Shown here piece by piece: positions 44,872 through 53,299 of a stretch of DNA of 64,000 nucleotides. Numbering within the stretch: position 1 is the stretch's first letter; every line of letters begins with the position of its first letter. The notes under the pieces are model-generated. The model saw nothing but the letters and a program-made list of their open reading frames with translations. It ran no database searches and was not told the origin of the DNA. A program made the position numbers and the translations under genes. Source of the DNA: an uncultured Sphingomonas sp. (GTDB lineage: Bacteria; Pseudomonadota; Alphaproteobacteria; Sphingomonadales; Sphingomonadaceae). The stretch is from assembly GCA_913775315.1 (NCBI GenBank), contig CAJYIX010000028.1, positions 62,001 through 126,000 on the forward strand. Direction: 5' to 3'.

Positions 44872-46307
44872 GCCCGGTCGCCCTGATCGCCCGCGACGAA
44901 TTGCGGCTGATGGTCCGCAACCGGGTCGCGGTCGTCGCCTTCGCGCTGCTGATCCTCCTTACCCTCGTCGCGGTAGCGTCGAGCTGGTCGCACCGGGAGC
45001 TGATCGCCGACCTGCGTGCCCGGCACCAGCAGGCGGCGGCCGATGCGTTCGACGCGCAACCCGATCGCCACCCGCACCGCGTCGTCCATTACGGCAGCTT
45101 CATCTTCCGCCCGCTCGGCCCGCTCGCCGCTTTCGATCCGGGGGTGGATGCCTTTACCGGCAACAGCATGTTCCTCGAGGGGCATCGCCAGAACACCGCC
45201 AATTTCGGCGACGTGCGGCAAAGCTCGCTGCTCGTCCGCTTCGGCCAGCTTTCCCCCGCCTTCGTGCTTCAGGTGGTCGCGCCGCTGCTGCTCGTCTTTC
45301 TCGGTTTCGCCGCGGTCGCGCGCGAGCGGGAACGCGGCACGCTGCGCGTCCTGATGATGCAGGGCGTCGGCCGCGGGCAACTGGTCGCGGGCAAGCTCGC
45401 CGCACTCGGCGTGGTCGCCTTTGCGGCAGCCACCCCGGCACTGATCGGGCTTGCCGCGATCGCCGCGCAGCCGGGCGCGGCGCCGCTGCCCGTGCTGGTG
45501 CTGGGCATCGGCTATCTCGCCTATCTCGCGCTCTGGTGCGTCCTCATCCTCTCGGTATCCTCGCTGGTGCCGCGGTCGCGCGACGCGCTTCTTGCGCTGA
45601 TCGCGCTCTGGGCGGTCACAACGATCCTAGTGCCGCGGCTCGCCCCCGATATCGCGGGACAGATGCACACTCTGCGCAACCGCCTCCAGACCGATGTCGC
45701 CATCGCCCGCGACCTGCGCCGGATGGGCGACGGCCACGATCCCAACGACCCCCATTTCGCCGCGTTCAAGGCAGCCACGCTCAAACGCTACGGCGCGGCC
45801 CGGGTCGAGGACCTGCCCGTCAACTACAAGGGACTGCTCGCGCTGGAGGGTGAGCGGCTGACCGCCGCGCTGTTCGATCGCTACGCCGCCGAGAGCTTCG
45901 CCGTGCAGGCCCGGCAGAACGCCATCGTCGCATGGGCGAGTGCGATCAGCCCCGCGATCGCGCTGCGCTCGCTGTCGATGGCGGCGGCGGGCACCGACCT
46001 GTCAGGCCATCGCCGCTTCCTCGAACAGGCGGAGCGGTACCGATACGCCCTCGTCCAGCGGCTCAACCGGATGCAGGCGGAGGGCGTCGCCTATGCCGAC
46101 GATACCGCCACCGACGCAAGGGCCGACCGGCGCAAGCGCGTCGATGCCGCCAATTGGCGGGCGATGCCCGACTTCGCCTTTCGCCCCGCCGGACCGGGAA
46201 CGCTCGCCCGCGCCGCGTTGCCGGGCCTGGCCGTTGTGCTGATCTGGCTCACCGCGGCGGGCGCCCTGCTCGCCTTCGCGACGTATCGCCTCGGAGCGCG
46301 CAGATGA
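44868..46307 (+). CDS. ABC-2 permease with DUF3526 domain (1)
   Basis: 479 residues, ATG overlapping the ATPase stop. N-terminal span (VAVVAFALLILLTLVAVASS), a large extracytoplasmic loop (about 45-145), then spans around 150-250 (VLQVVAPLLLVFLGFAAVAR; ERERGTLRVLMMQGVGRGQL is the cytoplasmic coupling loop), a second big loop, and a final span. This two-loop layout is that of DUF3526 NosY-type permeases. Paired with a paralogous permease downstream. Confidence 0.88.
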   Translation: MSPVALIARDELRLMVRNRVAVVAFALLILLTLVAVASSWSHRELIADLRARHQQAAADAFDAQPDRHPHRVVHYGSFIFRPLGPLAAFDPGVDAFTGNSMFLEGHRQNTANFGDVRQSSLLVRFGQLSPAFVLQVVAPLLLVFLGFAAVARERERGTLRVLMMQGVGRGQLVAGKLAALGVVAFAAATPALIGLAAIAAQPGAAPLPVLVLGIGYLAYLALWCVLILSVSSLVPRSRDALLALIALWAVTTILVPRLAPDIAGQMHTLRNRLQTDVAIARDLRRMGDGHDPNDPHFAAFKAATLKRYGAARVEDLPVNYKGLLALEGERLTAALFDRYAAESFAVQARQNAIVAWASAISPAIALRSLSMAAAGTDLSGHRRFLEQAERYRYALVQRLNRMQAEGVAYADDTATDARADRRKRVDAANWRAMPDFAFRPAGPGTLARAALPGLAVVLIWLTAAGALLAFATYRLGARR

Positions 46308-47575
46308 GCCTCTATGCCCATGAATTGCGCCTGCTGCTGCGCCAGCGGCTCAGCCGCTTCGCGATCCTGCTGCTGGCGATCCTGACGATCGCGGCGCTCG
46401 CGGCCGGCATGGCGGCGGTCGCGCGCCAGCGTGCCGCGATCGCCGCGATTCCGGCGGCTCAGGCGGAGGATATCCGGGCCGTCGCCGATTACGTCGTGCG
46501 GACCCGGGATGCGGGGAGCGCCGCCTATTACAGCTTCCACCCGACCTGGGACCCGCCTGCGCCGCTCGCCTTCGCCGCACTCGGGATGCGCGACGTGTCG
46601 CCCACCATCCTGCGCGTCCGGGCGCTGGGGCTGGAAGCGCAGATTTACGACGGCGACGCGTTCAACCCGGAACTCGCGCTGCCGGGCCGGTTCGACTTCG
46701 CCTTCGTCCTCGTCTTCCTCGCGCCGCTGTTCGCGATCGCGCTGTTCCACGATCTCGTCTCGAGCGAACGGGAGGCGGGGCGCGCGCGGACGCTGATGGC
46801 GCTGCCGCGCGGCGGCCGGGCGTTGTGGCGGCGGCGGACGGCGATACGGTTCGCGCTCCTCTGGCTGTCGCTCGCCCTCCCCTTCGCGATCGCCGCGGGG
46901 ATCGAGGGCGTGAACGCGGTGGTCGTCATGGCTGTGCTGGCGCTCATCGCCGCCTATCTCCTGTTCTGGATCGGCGTCGCGGCTGCGGTCGGGCGGCTCC
47001 GCTGGGGCTCTGTCGCCAACGCCGCGACGCTGGCGGGGGCGTGGCTGCTGCTGGTGCTGATCGTTCCCACGCTCGCCAACGTCGCGATCGACCGGGCCGT
47101 GCCGGTGCGCGAAGGCGCCGAGATCGCGCTGGCCCAGCGCGAGGCGGTCAACCGCGCTTGGGACATTCCGCGGGAGGCGACGATGCGCCGCTTCTATGCC
47201 GCGCATCCCGAATGGGCAGGGTCCGCACCGCTGGGAGCCGCCTTCCACTATAAATGGTATCTCGCCTTCCATCAGAACGGCGATGCAGAGGTGGCGCCCG
47301 CGGTCGCTGCCTATCGCGCCGGCCTGATGCGGCGGGAGGCCGCCGCGCGGGCGCTCGGCTGGGCGCTGCCGTCGGTGGGCGTGCAGGCGGCATTGACGCG
47401 TCTCGCACGGACCGACCTGAAGGCGCAGCTGGCCTATCAGGATTGCATCCGCGCGTTCCACGCGGCGCTGCGCGATTTCTACTACGCCTATATGTTCACC
47501 GATCGCCCGTTCGACCGAGCCGACTTCGACCGCGCCCCACGCTACGAGCGGTTCGCGCCCGCAACGGATGGCTGA
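46304..47575 (+). CDS. ABC-2 permease with DUF3526 domain (2)
   Basis: 423 residues from ATG 46304 (ATGA overlap). Same architecture as its neighbour: SRFAILLLAILTIAALAAGM first span, loop with YYSFHPTWDPPAPLAFAALG, spans from FDFAFVLVFLAPLFAIALFH, coupling loop SSEREAGRARTLMALPRGGR, then a loop rich in aromatics (FYYAYMFTDRPFDRADFDRA). The second half of an ABC heterodimer. Substrate unknown; the divergent receptor suggests a metal chelate or peptide. Confidence 0.88.
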   Translation: MSLYAHELRLLLRQRLSRFAILLLAILTIAALAAGMAAVARQRAAIAAIPAAQAEDIRAVADYVVRTRDAGSAAYYSFHPTWDPPAPLAFAALGMRDVSPTILRVRALGLEAQIYDGDAFNPELALPGRFDFAFVLVFLAPLFAIALFHDLVSSEREAGRARTLMALPRGGRALWRRRTAIRFALLWLSLALPFAIAAGIEGVNAVVVMAVLALIAAYLLFWIGVAAAVGRLRWGSVANAATLAGAWLLLVLIVPTLANVAIDRAVPVREGAEIALAQREAVNRAWDIPREATMRRFYAAHPEWAGSAPLGAAFHYKWYLAFHQNGDAEVAPAVAAYRAGLMRREAAARALGWALPSVGVQAALTRLARTDLKAQLAYQDCIRAFHAALRDFYYAYMFTDRPFDRADFDRAPRYERFAPATDG

Positions 47576-47609
47576 GCAAAGGCAGGTTTTGAGCGGACAG
47601 CAGACCCGT

Positions 47610-48932
47610 TCAGAGCCGATTGGCGCGCGCGATCCGCGCCAACGCCGCGGCGCTCGGCTTTGCAGTCCGCTTGAAGGTCGCTGGGTCGAACGAGTGCAGC
47701 CCGAAGCGGTGGTGATAGCCGAAGCCCCACTCGAAATTGTCGATCAGCGACCAGTGTAGATAGCCCTGCACCGGCACGCCGGCGTCGATCTCGCACTTCA
47801 GTTCGGTCAGCGCCGCGGGGATCAGCCACGCACGAAGCGCGTCGTCGTCGCTGTTGACGCCGTGTTCGGTCACGATGATCGGCAGCCTAGTCGCTTCCCA
47901 GCCATAGCGGACCGCGCCCGCCAGCGATCCGGCCCAGACTTCCGCCCCGCCGCCGTTTCGCCGCGACCCCTCGGGCGGGGGGAGCGCGCCTTTCGCGTCC
48001 CAGCGCTTGCGCTCGTAATTCTGGACGCCGAGAAAGTCGCAGGTCCGCGCCGCGACGCGCAGCCATTCGCCGTAATAGCGCTCGCGGATGCGGTCGCGGA
48101 CGCTGTCCGGCCCCACCGCCTGATCGTCGATGATCGCCAGCGTGACCCCGACGGGTAGGTCGCCGCGCACCGCCTTGATCGCGGCCACGCCCTCGGCATG
48201 GCCCTTCATCTGGTTGGCGCGGTAGAGCCTGGGGTCGTCGATATGGAGGATGACGCCGGGGCGATAGGCGGCGACGCCGAGCTGCTTCGCCGCCATCGCC
48301 TGCATCCTGGCGTCGCCCTGAACGAGCTGCGCGGGCAGGATCTCGCCGATGATGCCCGCGAGGTTGGGCTCGTTCAGCGTCATCGCATGGCTGATCCCGC
48401 CGGCCAGGTGCCGCGCCGCCCGGTCGCAGAACCGCGCGAACAGGTCCGCCGCCTCGGCATTTTGCCACCCGCCCTGCGCCGCGAACCAGCGCGGCGTCGT
48501 AAAGTGATTGAACGTCACCATCGGGAGAAGCCCGCGCGCACGGCAGCCGTCGATCATCGCCTTGTAATGATCGAGCATCGCGACCGAGAAATGCCCCTTG
48601 TCGGGCTCGATCCGCGCCCATTCGAGGCTGAAGCGATAGCTGTTGAGCCCCATCCCCTTCACGAGATCGAGATCGGTCGGCCACAGCTCAAAACTGTTCG
48701 CCGCATCCCCCGACCGGTCCGCGAACATCGTGCCGGGCAAGTTCTCGATCACCCACAGATCGGCGTTGAGGTTGTTGCCCTCCACCTGATGCGCGGCGGT
48801 CGACGCGCCCCACAGGAATCCCTTGGGAAAGGCGGCACCCGGGCGGCGCGCCTGCGCCGCGAGCGGAGTGCCGATCATGGCAGCCGCCGCGGCGGCGCCA
48901 GCGATCATCCCGCGCCGATCGATGCTGGGCAT
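47610..48932 (-). CDS. Exported GH1 beta-glucosidase-type hydrolase
   Basis: 440 residues from ATG 48932, with GGAGG 5 bases before it; upstream in-frame codons at 48944 and 48947 are less likely. Twin-arginine-type signal (IDRRGMIAGAAAAAAMIG to AAQA) suggests Tat export. GH1 core: FLWGASTAAHQVEGNN, acid/base Glu in MTLNEPNLAG, nucleophile Glu in IIVTEHGVNS, and HWSLIDNFEWGFGYHHRFGL. Probably cleaves beta-glucosides in the periplasm. Lies next to a broken aldose epimerase gene. Confidence 0.92.
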   Translation of the reverse strand: MPSIDRRGMIAGAAAAAAMIGTPLAAQARRPGAAFPKGFLWGASTAAHQVEGNNLNADLWVIENLPGTMFADRSGDAANSFELWPTDLDLVKGMGLNSYRFSLEWARIEPDKGHFSVAMLDHYKAMIDGCRARGLLPMVTFNHFTTPRWFAAQGGWQNAEAADLFARFCDRAARHLAGGISHAMTLNEPNLAGIIGEILPAQLVQGDARMQAMAAKQLGVAAYRPGVILHIDDPRLYRANQMKGHAEGVAAIKAVRGDLPVGVTLAIIDDQAVGPDSVRDRIRERYYGEWLRVAARTCDFLGVQNYERKRWDAKGALPPPEGSRRNGGGAEVWAGSLAGAVRYGWEATRLPIIVTEHGVNSDDDALRAWLIPAALTELKCEIDAGVPVQGYLHWSLIDNFEWGFGYHHRFGLHSFDPATFKRTAKPSAAALARIARANRL

Positions 48933-48955
48933 CCGGTCCTCCATCACCCTATCGC

Positions 48956-49110
48956 TCAGGCCATCACGACGGTGCCGAGCCGCTCGGCGCGCATCATAGA
49001 GACTTGCACGTCGGGCGGAAAATAGGAATAGCGGATGCGCCCCGCGACCGCGATGCGATGGATGCCCGGCGTCAGGCCGCCCGGCTTATCCACCAGCAAC
49101 GACGTGTGTT
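48956..49110 (-). pseudogene. Possible 3' remnant of an unidentified minus-strand gene
   Basis: A minus-strand frame ends with protein-like sequence FEHTSLLVDKPGGLTPGIHR then IAVAGRIRYSYFPPDVQVSM and stops 24 bases before the GH1 start. It appears to continue, in another frame, into DEVYTLAELREETARRW around 49110-49185, so it may be a frameshifted C-terminal piece. No family recognised; this overlaps the proposed epimerase remnant on the other strand. Confidence 0.3.
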
Positions 49111-49139
49111 CGAAGGCGCCAGCGCCGCGCCGTCTCCTC

Positions 49140-50024
49140 GCGCAGTTCGGCGAGCGTATAGACCTCGTCGCGGATGGCGAGGCGGTTGTGCTCATGGCCG
49201 AAGATCCGGCCCTCGCTCGGGGGTGCGATCACGCGGTTCGAGTGGCGAGGATGGCCGGTTTTGCGGCCGATAACGGGTTCGACGATCCTCGACGTCGGCT
49301 GTTTTCCGATGGTGCCTTTCGTCAACCGGATCGCCCATGGCCGGTTCAGCTTCGGTGGCGAGAGCATTCGCCTGTCGCCCAATTTCCCCGGCGCGCTGCA
49401 CCCGCATCCGCTGCATGGCGACGGCTGGCTTTCGGCCTGGCGCGTCGAGCGGCTGAATGCGGGATCGATGCGCCTGACGCTCGATCGCCCGCGCGGCGAC
49501 TGGCCCTGGGCCTATACGGCCGGGCAGTCATTCGACCTGTCACCCGCCGGGCTGACGATCGAACTCGCACTGCGCAACGATCGGACCGGCCGATGCCGGC
49601 TGCGATCGGCCTCCACCCCTATTTCCCACTGACACCCGGCACCCGCTATCGCGGCCGTCACCGCGGCGTGTTCGCGACCCTGCCCGATGGCCTGGCGGAA
49701 CGGTTGACCCTGCTCGATGCCCCGGCCGAGTGGTTCGCCGACCGGCCGATCGCGCGTTGCGACGTCGACACCGTACACGCCGACCGCGACGGCCCACTGT
49801 CGATCGCCTGGCCCGAGCACGGCGTCGTGATGGTGATGCATCCTGACCCGATCTTCGCCTTCACCGGCATCTTCGTGCAGCCCGATCACGGCTTCCGCTG
49901 CACCGAACCGATGAGCGAGCAGACCGATGCGGTGAATCAGCAGCCAAAAACGCTACGCATCCTTGCACCCGGCAACTGGATCGCCGGCAGCGTTCGGTTC
50001 AAAGTCGGACAGCACGCCGGCTGA
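49140..50024 (+). pseudogene. Aldose 1-epimerase remnant with two frameshifts
   Basis: Pieces in two frames join into one epimerase: ERIDLVADGEAVVLMAE (frame A, to about 49200), IRPSLGGAITRFEWRG to LTIELALRNDRTG (frame B, to about 49592), then MPAAIGLHPYFPLTPGT to the stop at 50024 (frame A). An extra base near 49203 and a missing base near 49592 restore one frame. Landmarks of the family are present: VPFVNRIAHGRF, HPHPLHGDGW (catalytic-type His) and GLHPYF. Would interconvert sugar anomers, sensible beside GH1. Either a decayed gene or two assembly errors. Confidence 0.75.
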
Positions 50025-50064
50025 CGCGTTGAACGATGCAACGCAGATTACCGCTGAAGAGCCT

Positions 50065-50138
50065 TGGAGCGGGTGAAGGGAATCGAACCCTCGTCGTAAG
50101 CTTGGGAAGCTTCTGCTCTACCATTGAGCTACACCCGC
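50065..50138 (-). tRNA. tRNA-Gly (CCC anticodon)
   Basis: 74 bases on the minus strand, 5' GCGGGTG pairing with CACCCGC and encoded CCA end. D-stem GCTC/GAGC, T-arm GAGGG-TTCGATT-CCCTT. The anticodon stem GAAGC/GCTTA is mismatched at the outermost pair (27-43), and loop TTCCCAA gives anticodon CCC, as in Escherichia coli tRNA-Gly(CCC). Placement in a decaying region is notable; tRNA genes are frequent integration points, but no integrase or att repeat was seen. Confidence 0.93.
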
Positions 50139-50640
50139 ATTTCAACGACTTAGCGTCGAAAAGGCCCTCTGTGCGTTTTCGGTTCACGGTGGGCGTCGTA
50201 GCCAATGCCATGCGGGCCGGTCCGCCGTCAACATACATCGCCTGCATCGCGCGGCATTCACCGCCGGGGCGGACCGCGAACGAATGCAAAGGCTCTGCCG
50301 GCCTCTGACGCAGGCTCGGCGACGGCCGTGCGACACGGGGCGCGCTCAACGTGTCCGCAACGATGAAGAGGAGGTCTAGCTGCAGGCTCCGGCGCGCCCT
50401 GCAGGCAGGCTGCGCCCGGCGGGTTTTCGACACCGGCATCACGCAGAGAGACAAGCATTCGATGGGCCCGGTCATGTTGCCCGACCGCCATTTACGCACC
50501 CTGCGCAGAAGAGATCGCGGCTCGGTCCTTCGGACCCGCGGCGCAGTACCCTAAGCACGTCGCTCGGTCGGCGTTCGCGACAGCGAGTGAGCCCCAGTTT
50601 CGAACGGCGGCTTGATCGCTCCTGACTGCGCGACTTCTGT
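50139..50640. other. Gene-poor stretch
   Basis: About 500 bases with only low-quality overlapping ORFs on both strands. None has a family motif, a ribosome site or a clear codon pattern. Sequence looks like eroded coding DNA, but nothing can be named. Confidence 0.5.
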
Positions 50641-51893
50641 GTGAATAGCCGCGCTGGCGGACGGGCGCTTCGGTTGGGCCCGTCGAACGCCCGCACCCCG
50701 TCCGTTACGGGGCACGGGCGCACCCGGTATCCTGGAACCAGACCGGCCATCGGAGCGAAGCATCTGTTCGACGATCGCGTCCTGCTCGACCTCTGTGCCG
50801 CGGCGCAATGCGACGCGCGCTTGACGCCGATGCTCGACCAGCTTTGCAGGCTGCTGTCGGTGCGCAGCGCGGTCGTCCAGATCATCCAGGAGGCGCCGCC
50901 CGCCAGTTGGGAGGCTTGGACGACGCGCGACACGCAATCGACGAGCGATGCCGAACGCCATGACCGGTGCCTCAACCGGCCGAACAGCCCGCGCTTTCAA
51001 CTGCCGCCCGGCTATGTCCCCGATATCGAGATCTCGAGCGACCAGCGAAGCTTCGGCACCCGCCCCGACCTGATCGGCGACCTGCGCGGGCGGATGGACC
51101 GGGCGGCCTGGGTATCGGGCTGTGGGTGTCGTTCCCGATCGGCGGCGACCGGACGTTCAGCCTGATCCTGCACCGCCACCCCGGCGACATGCACGACCTG
51201 ACCGAGGAAGAGGAGCGCGACCTGACGCGGCTGCTCCCGCATCTGCGACAGGCGGTGCGGCTGAGCGCGCAGCACGGCGCGCTTCAGGCGCGAGCGGCGA
51301 CGCTGGAGGCGGCATCGAGCCATGTGCAGGCGGCGCTGCTGCTGTGCGGGGCCGACCTGACAATCGACTGGCGCAATGCCGCCGCGATCGACGTGCTGAC
51401 CGGCACCACGCTCGTCGCCCGGACCGGCGGCAAGCTGGTCTGCACGCGCCCGCACGATGCGCAGCGGCTGCGCGATGCCGCGGGCGCGGTCGTCGGCGGT
51501 GCGGTCCGCGTGGGACGCGTCGTGCTGACCGGCGACGACGGTGCCCGGCTGCACCTGCGCATCGTGCCGACCCGCGACGCCATGGGCACCTCCCCCGCTG
51601 ACTGCGAAACCGCGCCGCTGTCGATCATGCTGTCGCTGCCCGACAGCCGGACGCGGTTCGACACCGACGACATTGCCGCGCTGTTCGACCTGTCCCCGGC
51701 GGAGGCACGGCTGGCCTCCGCCCTGTCGGGCGGAGCGTCGATCGCCGAATATGCACAGGCCCGCGGCATCGCGACCGGGACGGCACGCGTGCAGCTCGCC
51801 CGCATCCTGTCGAAGACGGGCACTCAGCGACAGGCCGACCTGGTACGCCCCGTCCACGCCTCTCCGGCCCGTCGCAACCTGATCCAGCAATAA
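50641..51893 (+). pseudogene. LuxR-type regulator broken by a frameshift
   Basis: The first part (LFDDRVLLDLCAAAQCDARL; LLSVRSAVVQIIQEAPPASW; DLIGDLRGRMDRA) is in one frame to about 51105. The rest (GLGIGLWVSFPIGGDRTFSL onward) is in another, ending with the LuxR helix-turn-helix: FDLSPAEARLASALSGGAS, IAEYAQARGIATGTARVQLA, ILSKTGTQRQADLV. Together they give one ~390-residue regulator with a sensor half. The true start is not clear (first convincing residues near 50760). The shift could also be a base-calling error. It precedes the serine hydrolase gene, which it may once have controlled. Confidence 0.72.
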
Positions 51894-52017
51894 AGTTATG
51901 GCGTATATCAAATAGGAGTCGCATCGGCGGTCGAGCCGGTCATATTCCCCCCATAACGCACGTCGCGACGGCCCGGAAACCGGGTACCCGAATCGCGCGG
52001 TTTGAGGGGAGAGGAAG

Positions 52018-53241
52018 ATGCGTCAGTCATTCGTTCGTCTGTTGTCCGCCGCCGCGATCCTGGCCGCCGCACCCGTCGCCGCGCAGCAGCAGCTGCCCGC
52101 CGAACTAGCCAAGGGCACCCCGTCCGACGTGCCCGTCGCCGTGCAGATCGCGCGCTGGCACATGCTCGACCGCGACCTCAACACGCTGACGTTTCGCAGC
52201 ATGGACACGTTGTTCACGACGCGCACCGTGACGCGCAGCGGGTCCGTGTGGTCGCTGCCGCGCGCCGACCATGCGCTCGACTTCAGCTACGCGTTCAAGG
52301 GCAGGACCTATCGCGCGGACGCGTTTCTGGAACGCACCTACACCAATGCCCTGCTCGTCATGAAGGACGGGCGCATCGTCAGCGAAATCTATCGCAACAA
52401 CGCGAATGAGCGAACGCGGTTCATGGGCTGGTCGATGACCAAGTCGGTGACCTCGACGCTGGTCGGCGCCGCGCTCGAGGACAAGCTGATCGCCTCGCTC
52501 GACGATCCGATCACACGCTACCTGCCCGAGCTTCGCGGCGGCGGCTATGACGGCACGACGATTCGCCAGATCCTTCAGATGCGCTCTGGCGTCGATTACG
52601 AGGAACGCTACGACTTCGCCAATCCGGGCATCGCGGCGACCAATCACATCAACGCGCTGGTCAAGAACGTCGCCCGGATCGCCGACGTCGCACGCACCGT
52701 CAAGCGCGCGCACAAGCCGGGCGCGGTCTTCGCCTACAAGACGATCGACACCGCCGTGCTCGGCTGGCTGATCGAGCGCGTGTCGGGCGGCAGCGTCGCG
52801 GCCTACACCGCGCGCAAGCTGTGGGAGCCGCTGGGGGCGGAGGCGGACGGCTTCTACATCATGGACGGCGCCCCGGGCGTGGGCCGCGAGTTCAGCGGCG
52901 CGGGATTCAACGCGACGCTGCGCGACTGGGCGCGCTTCGGCCAGATGATCCTGGACGGCGGCGTCGCCGATGGCCGCCGCGTCGTCTCTTCGAAATGGGT
53001 GGAGATGGCGAGCGCCCCCGCCGCGGCGGAGGATGCGACCGGCGGCTACGGGATGCAGTGGTGGACGATGCCCGGCACGCCTGACTTCTCCACGATCGGG
53101 CTTCAGGGCCAGTATGTCTTCGTCGATTCGGCGACGCGCACCGTGGTGGTCAAGCTCAGCTATTTCCCCTCGGACGGCGACACCGCCACCGCGGAGACGA
53201 GCGCGTTCCCCTCCGCGGCATCCGCCTGTAGCCCGCGCTGA
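52018..53241 (+). CDS. Secreted serine hydrolase (beta-lactamase/NylB-like)
   Basis: 407 residues; GAGGAAG lies just before the ATG. Signal peptide MRQSFVRLLSAAAILAAAPV to AAQQ. Nucleophile SxxK in GWSMTKSVTSTLVGAALEDK; second motif FAYKTIDTAVLGWLIERV (Tyr of YxN-type position), and late GGYGMQWWTMPG. The GWSMTKS context is that of 6-aminohexanoate-dimer hydrolases and family VIII esterases. It is the only intact protein gene of the 49-55 kb tract. Beside a ferulate operon, an esterase role on cinnamoyl esters is possible but unproven. Confidence 0.88.
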   Translation: MRQSFVRLLSAAAILAAAPVAAQQQLPAELAKGTPSDVPVAVQIARWHMLDRDLNTLTFRSMDTLFTTRTVTRSGSVWSLPRADHALDFSYAFKGRTYRADAFLERTYTNALLVMKDGRIVSEIYRNNANERTRFMGWSMTKSVTSTLVGAALEDKLIASLDDPITRYLPELRGGGYDGTTIRQILQMRSGVDYEERYDFANPGIAATNHINALVKNVARIADVARTVKRAHKPGAVFAYKTIDTAVLGWLIERVSGGSVAAYTARKLWEPLGAEADGFYIMDGAPGVGREFSGAGFNATLRDWARFGQMILDGGVADGRRVVSSKWVEMASAPAAAEDATGGYGMQWWTMPGTPDFSTIGLQGQYVFVDSATRTVVVKLSYFPSDGDTATAETSAFPSAASACSPR

Positions 53242-53299
53242 TCGACCAAGCCGCCCAACGATAATCAGAATATTGGGGAGAGAACCGACGAACATTCGC

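Noticed and set aside
50065-50138. tRNA as an integration site for a mobile element
   Set aside because: No integrase and no repeated tRNA 3' end was seen in the window.
49999-50499. 166-residue minus-strand ORF
   Set aside because: It reads through the tRNA-Gly gene and has no family features.
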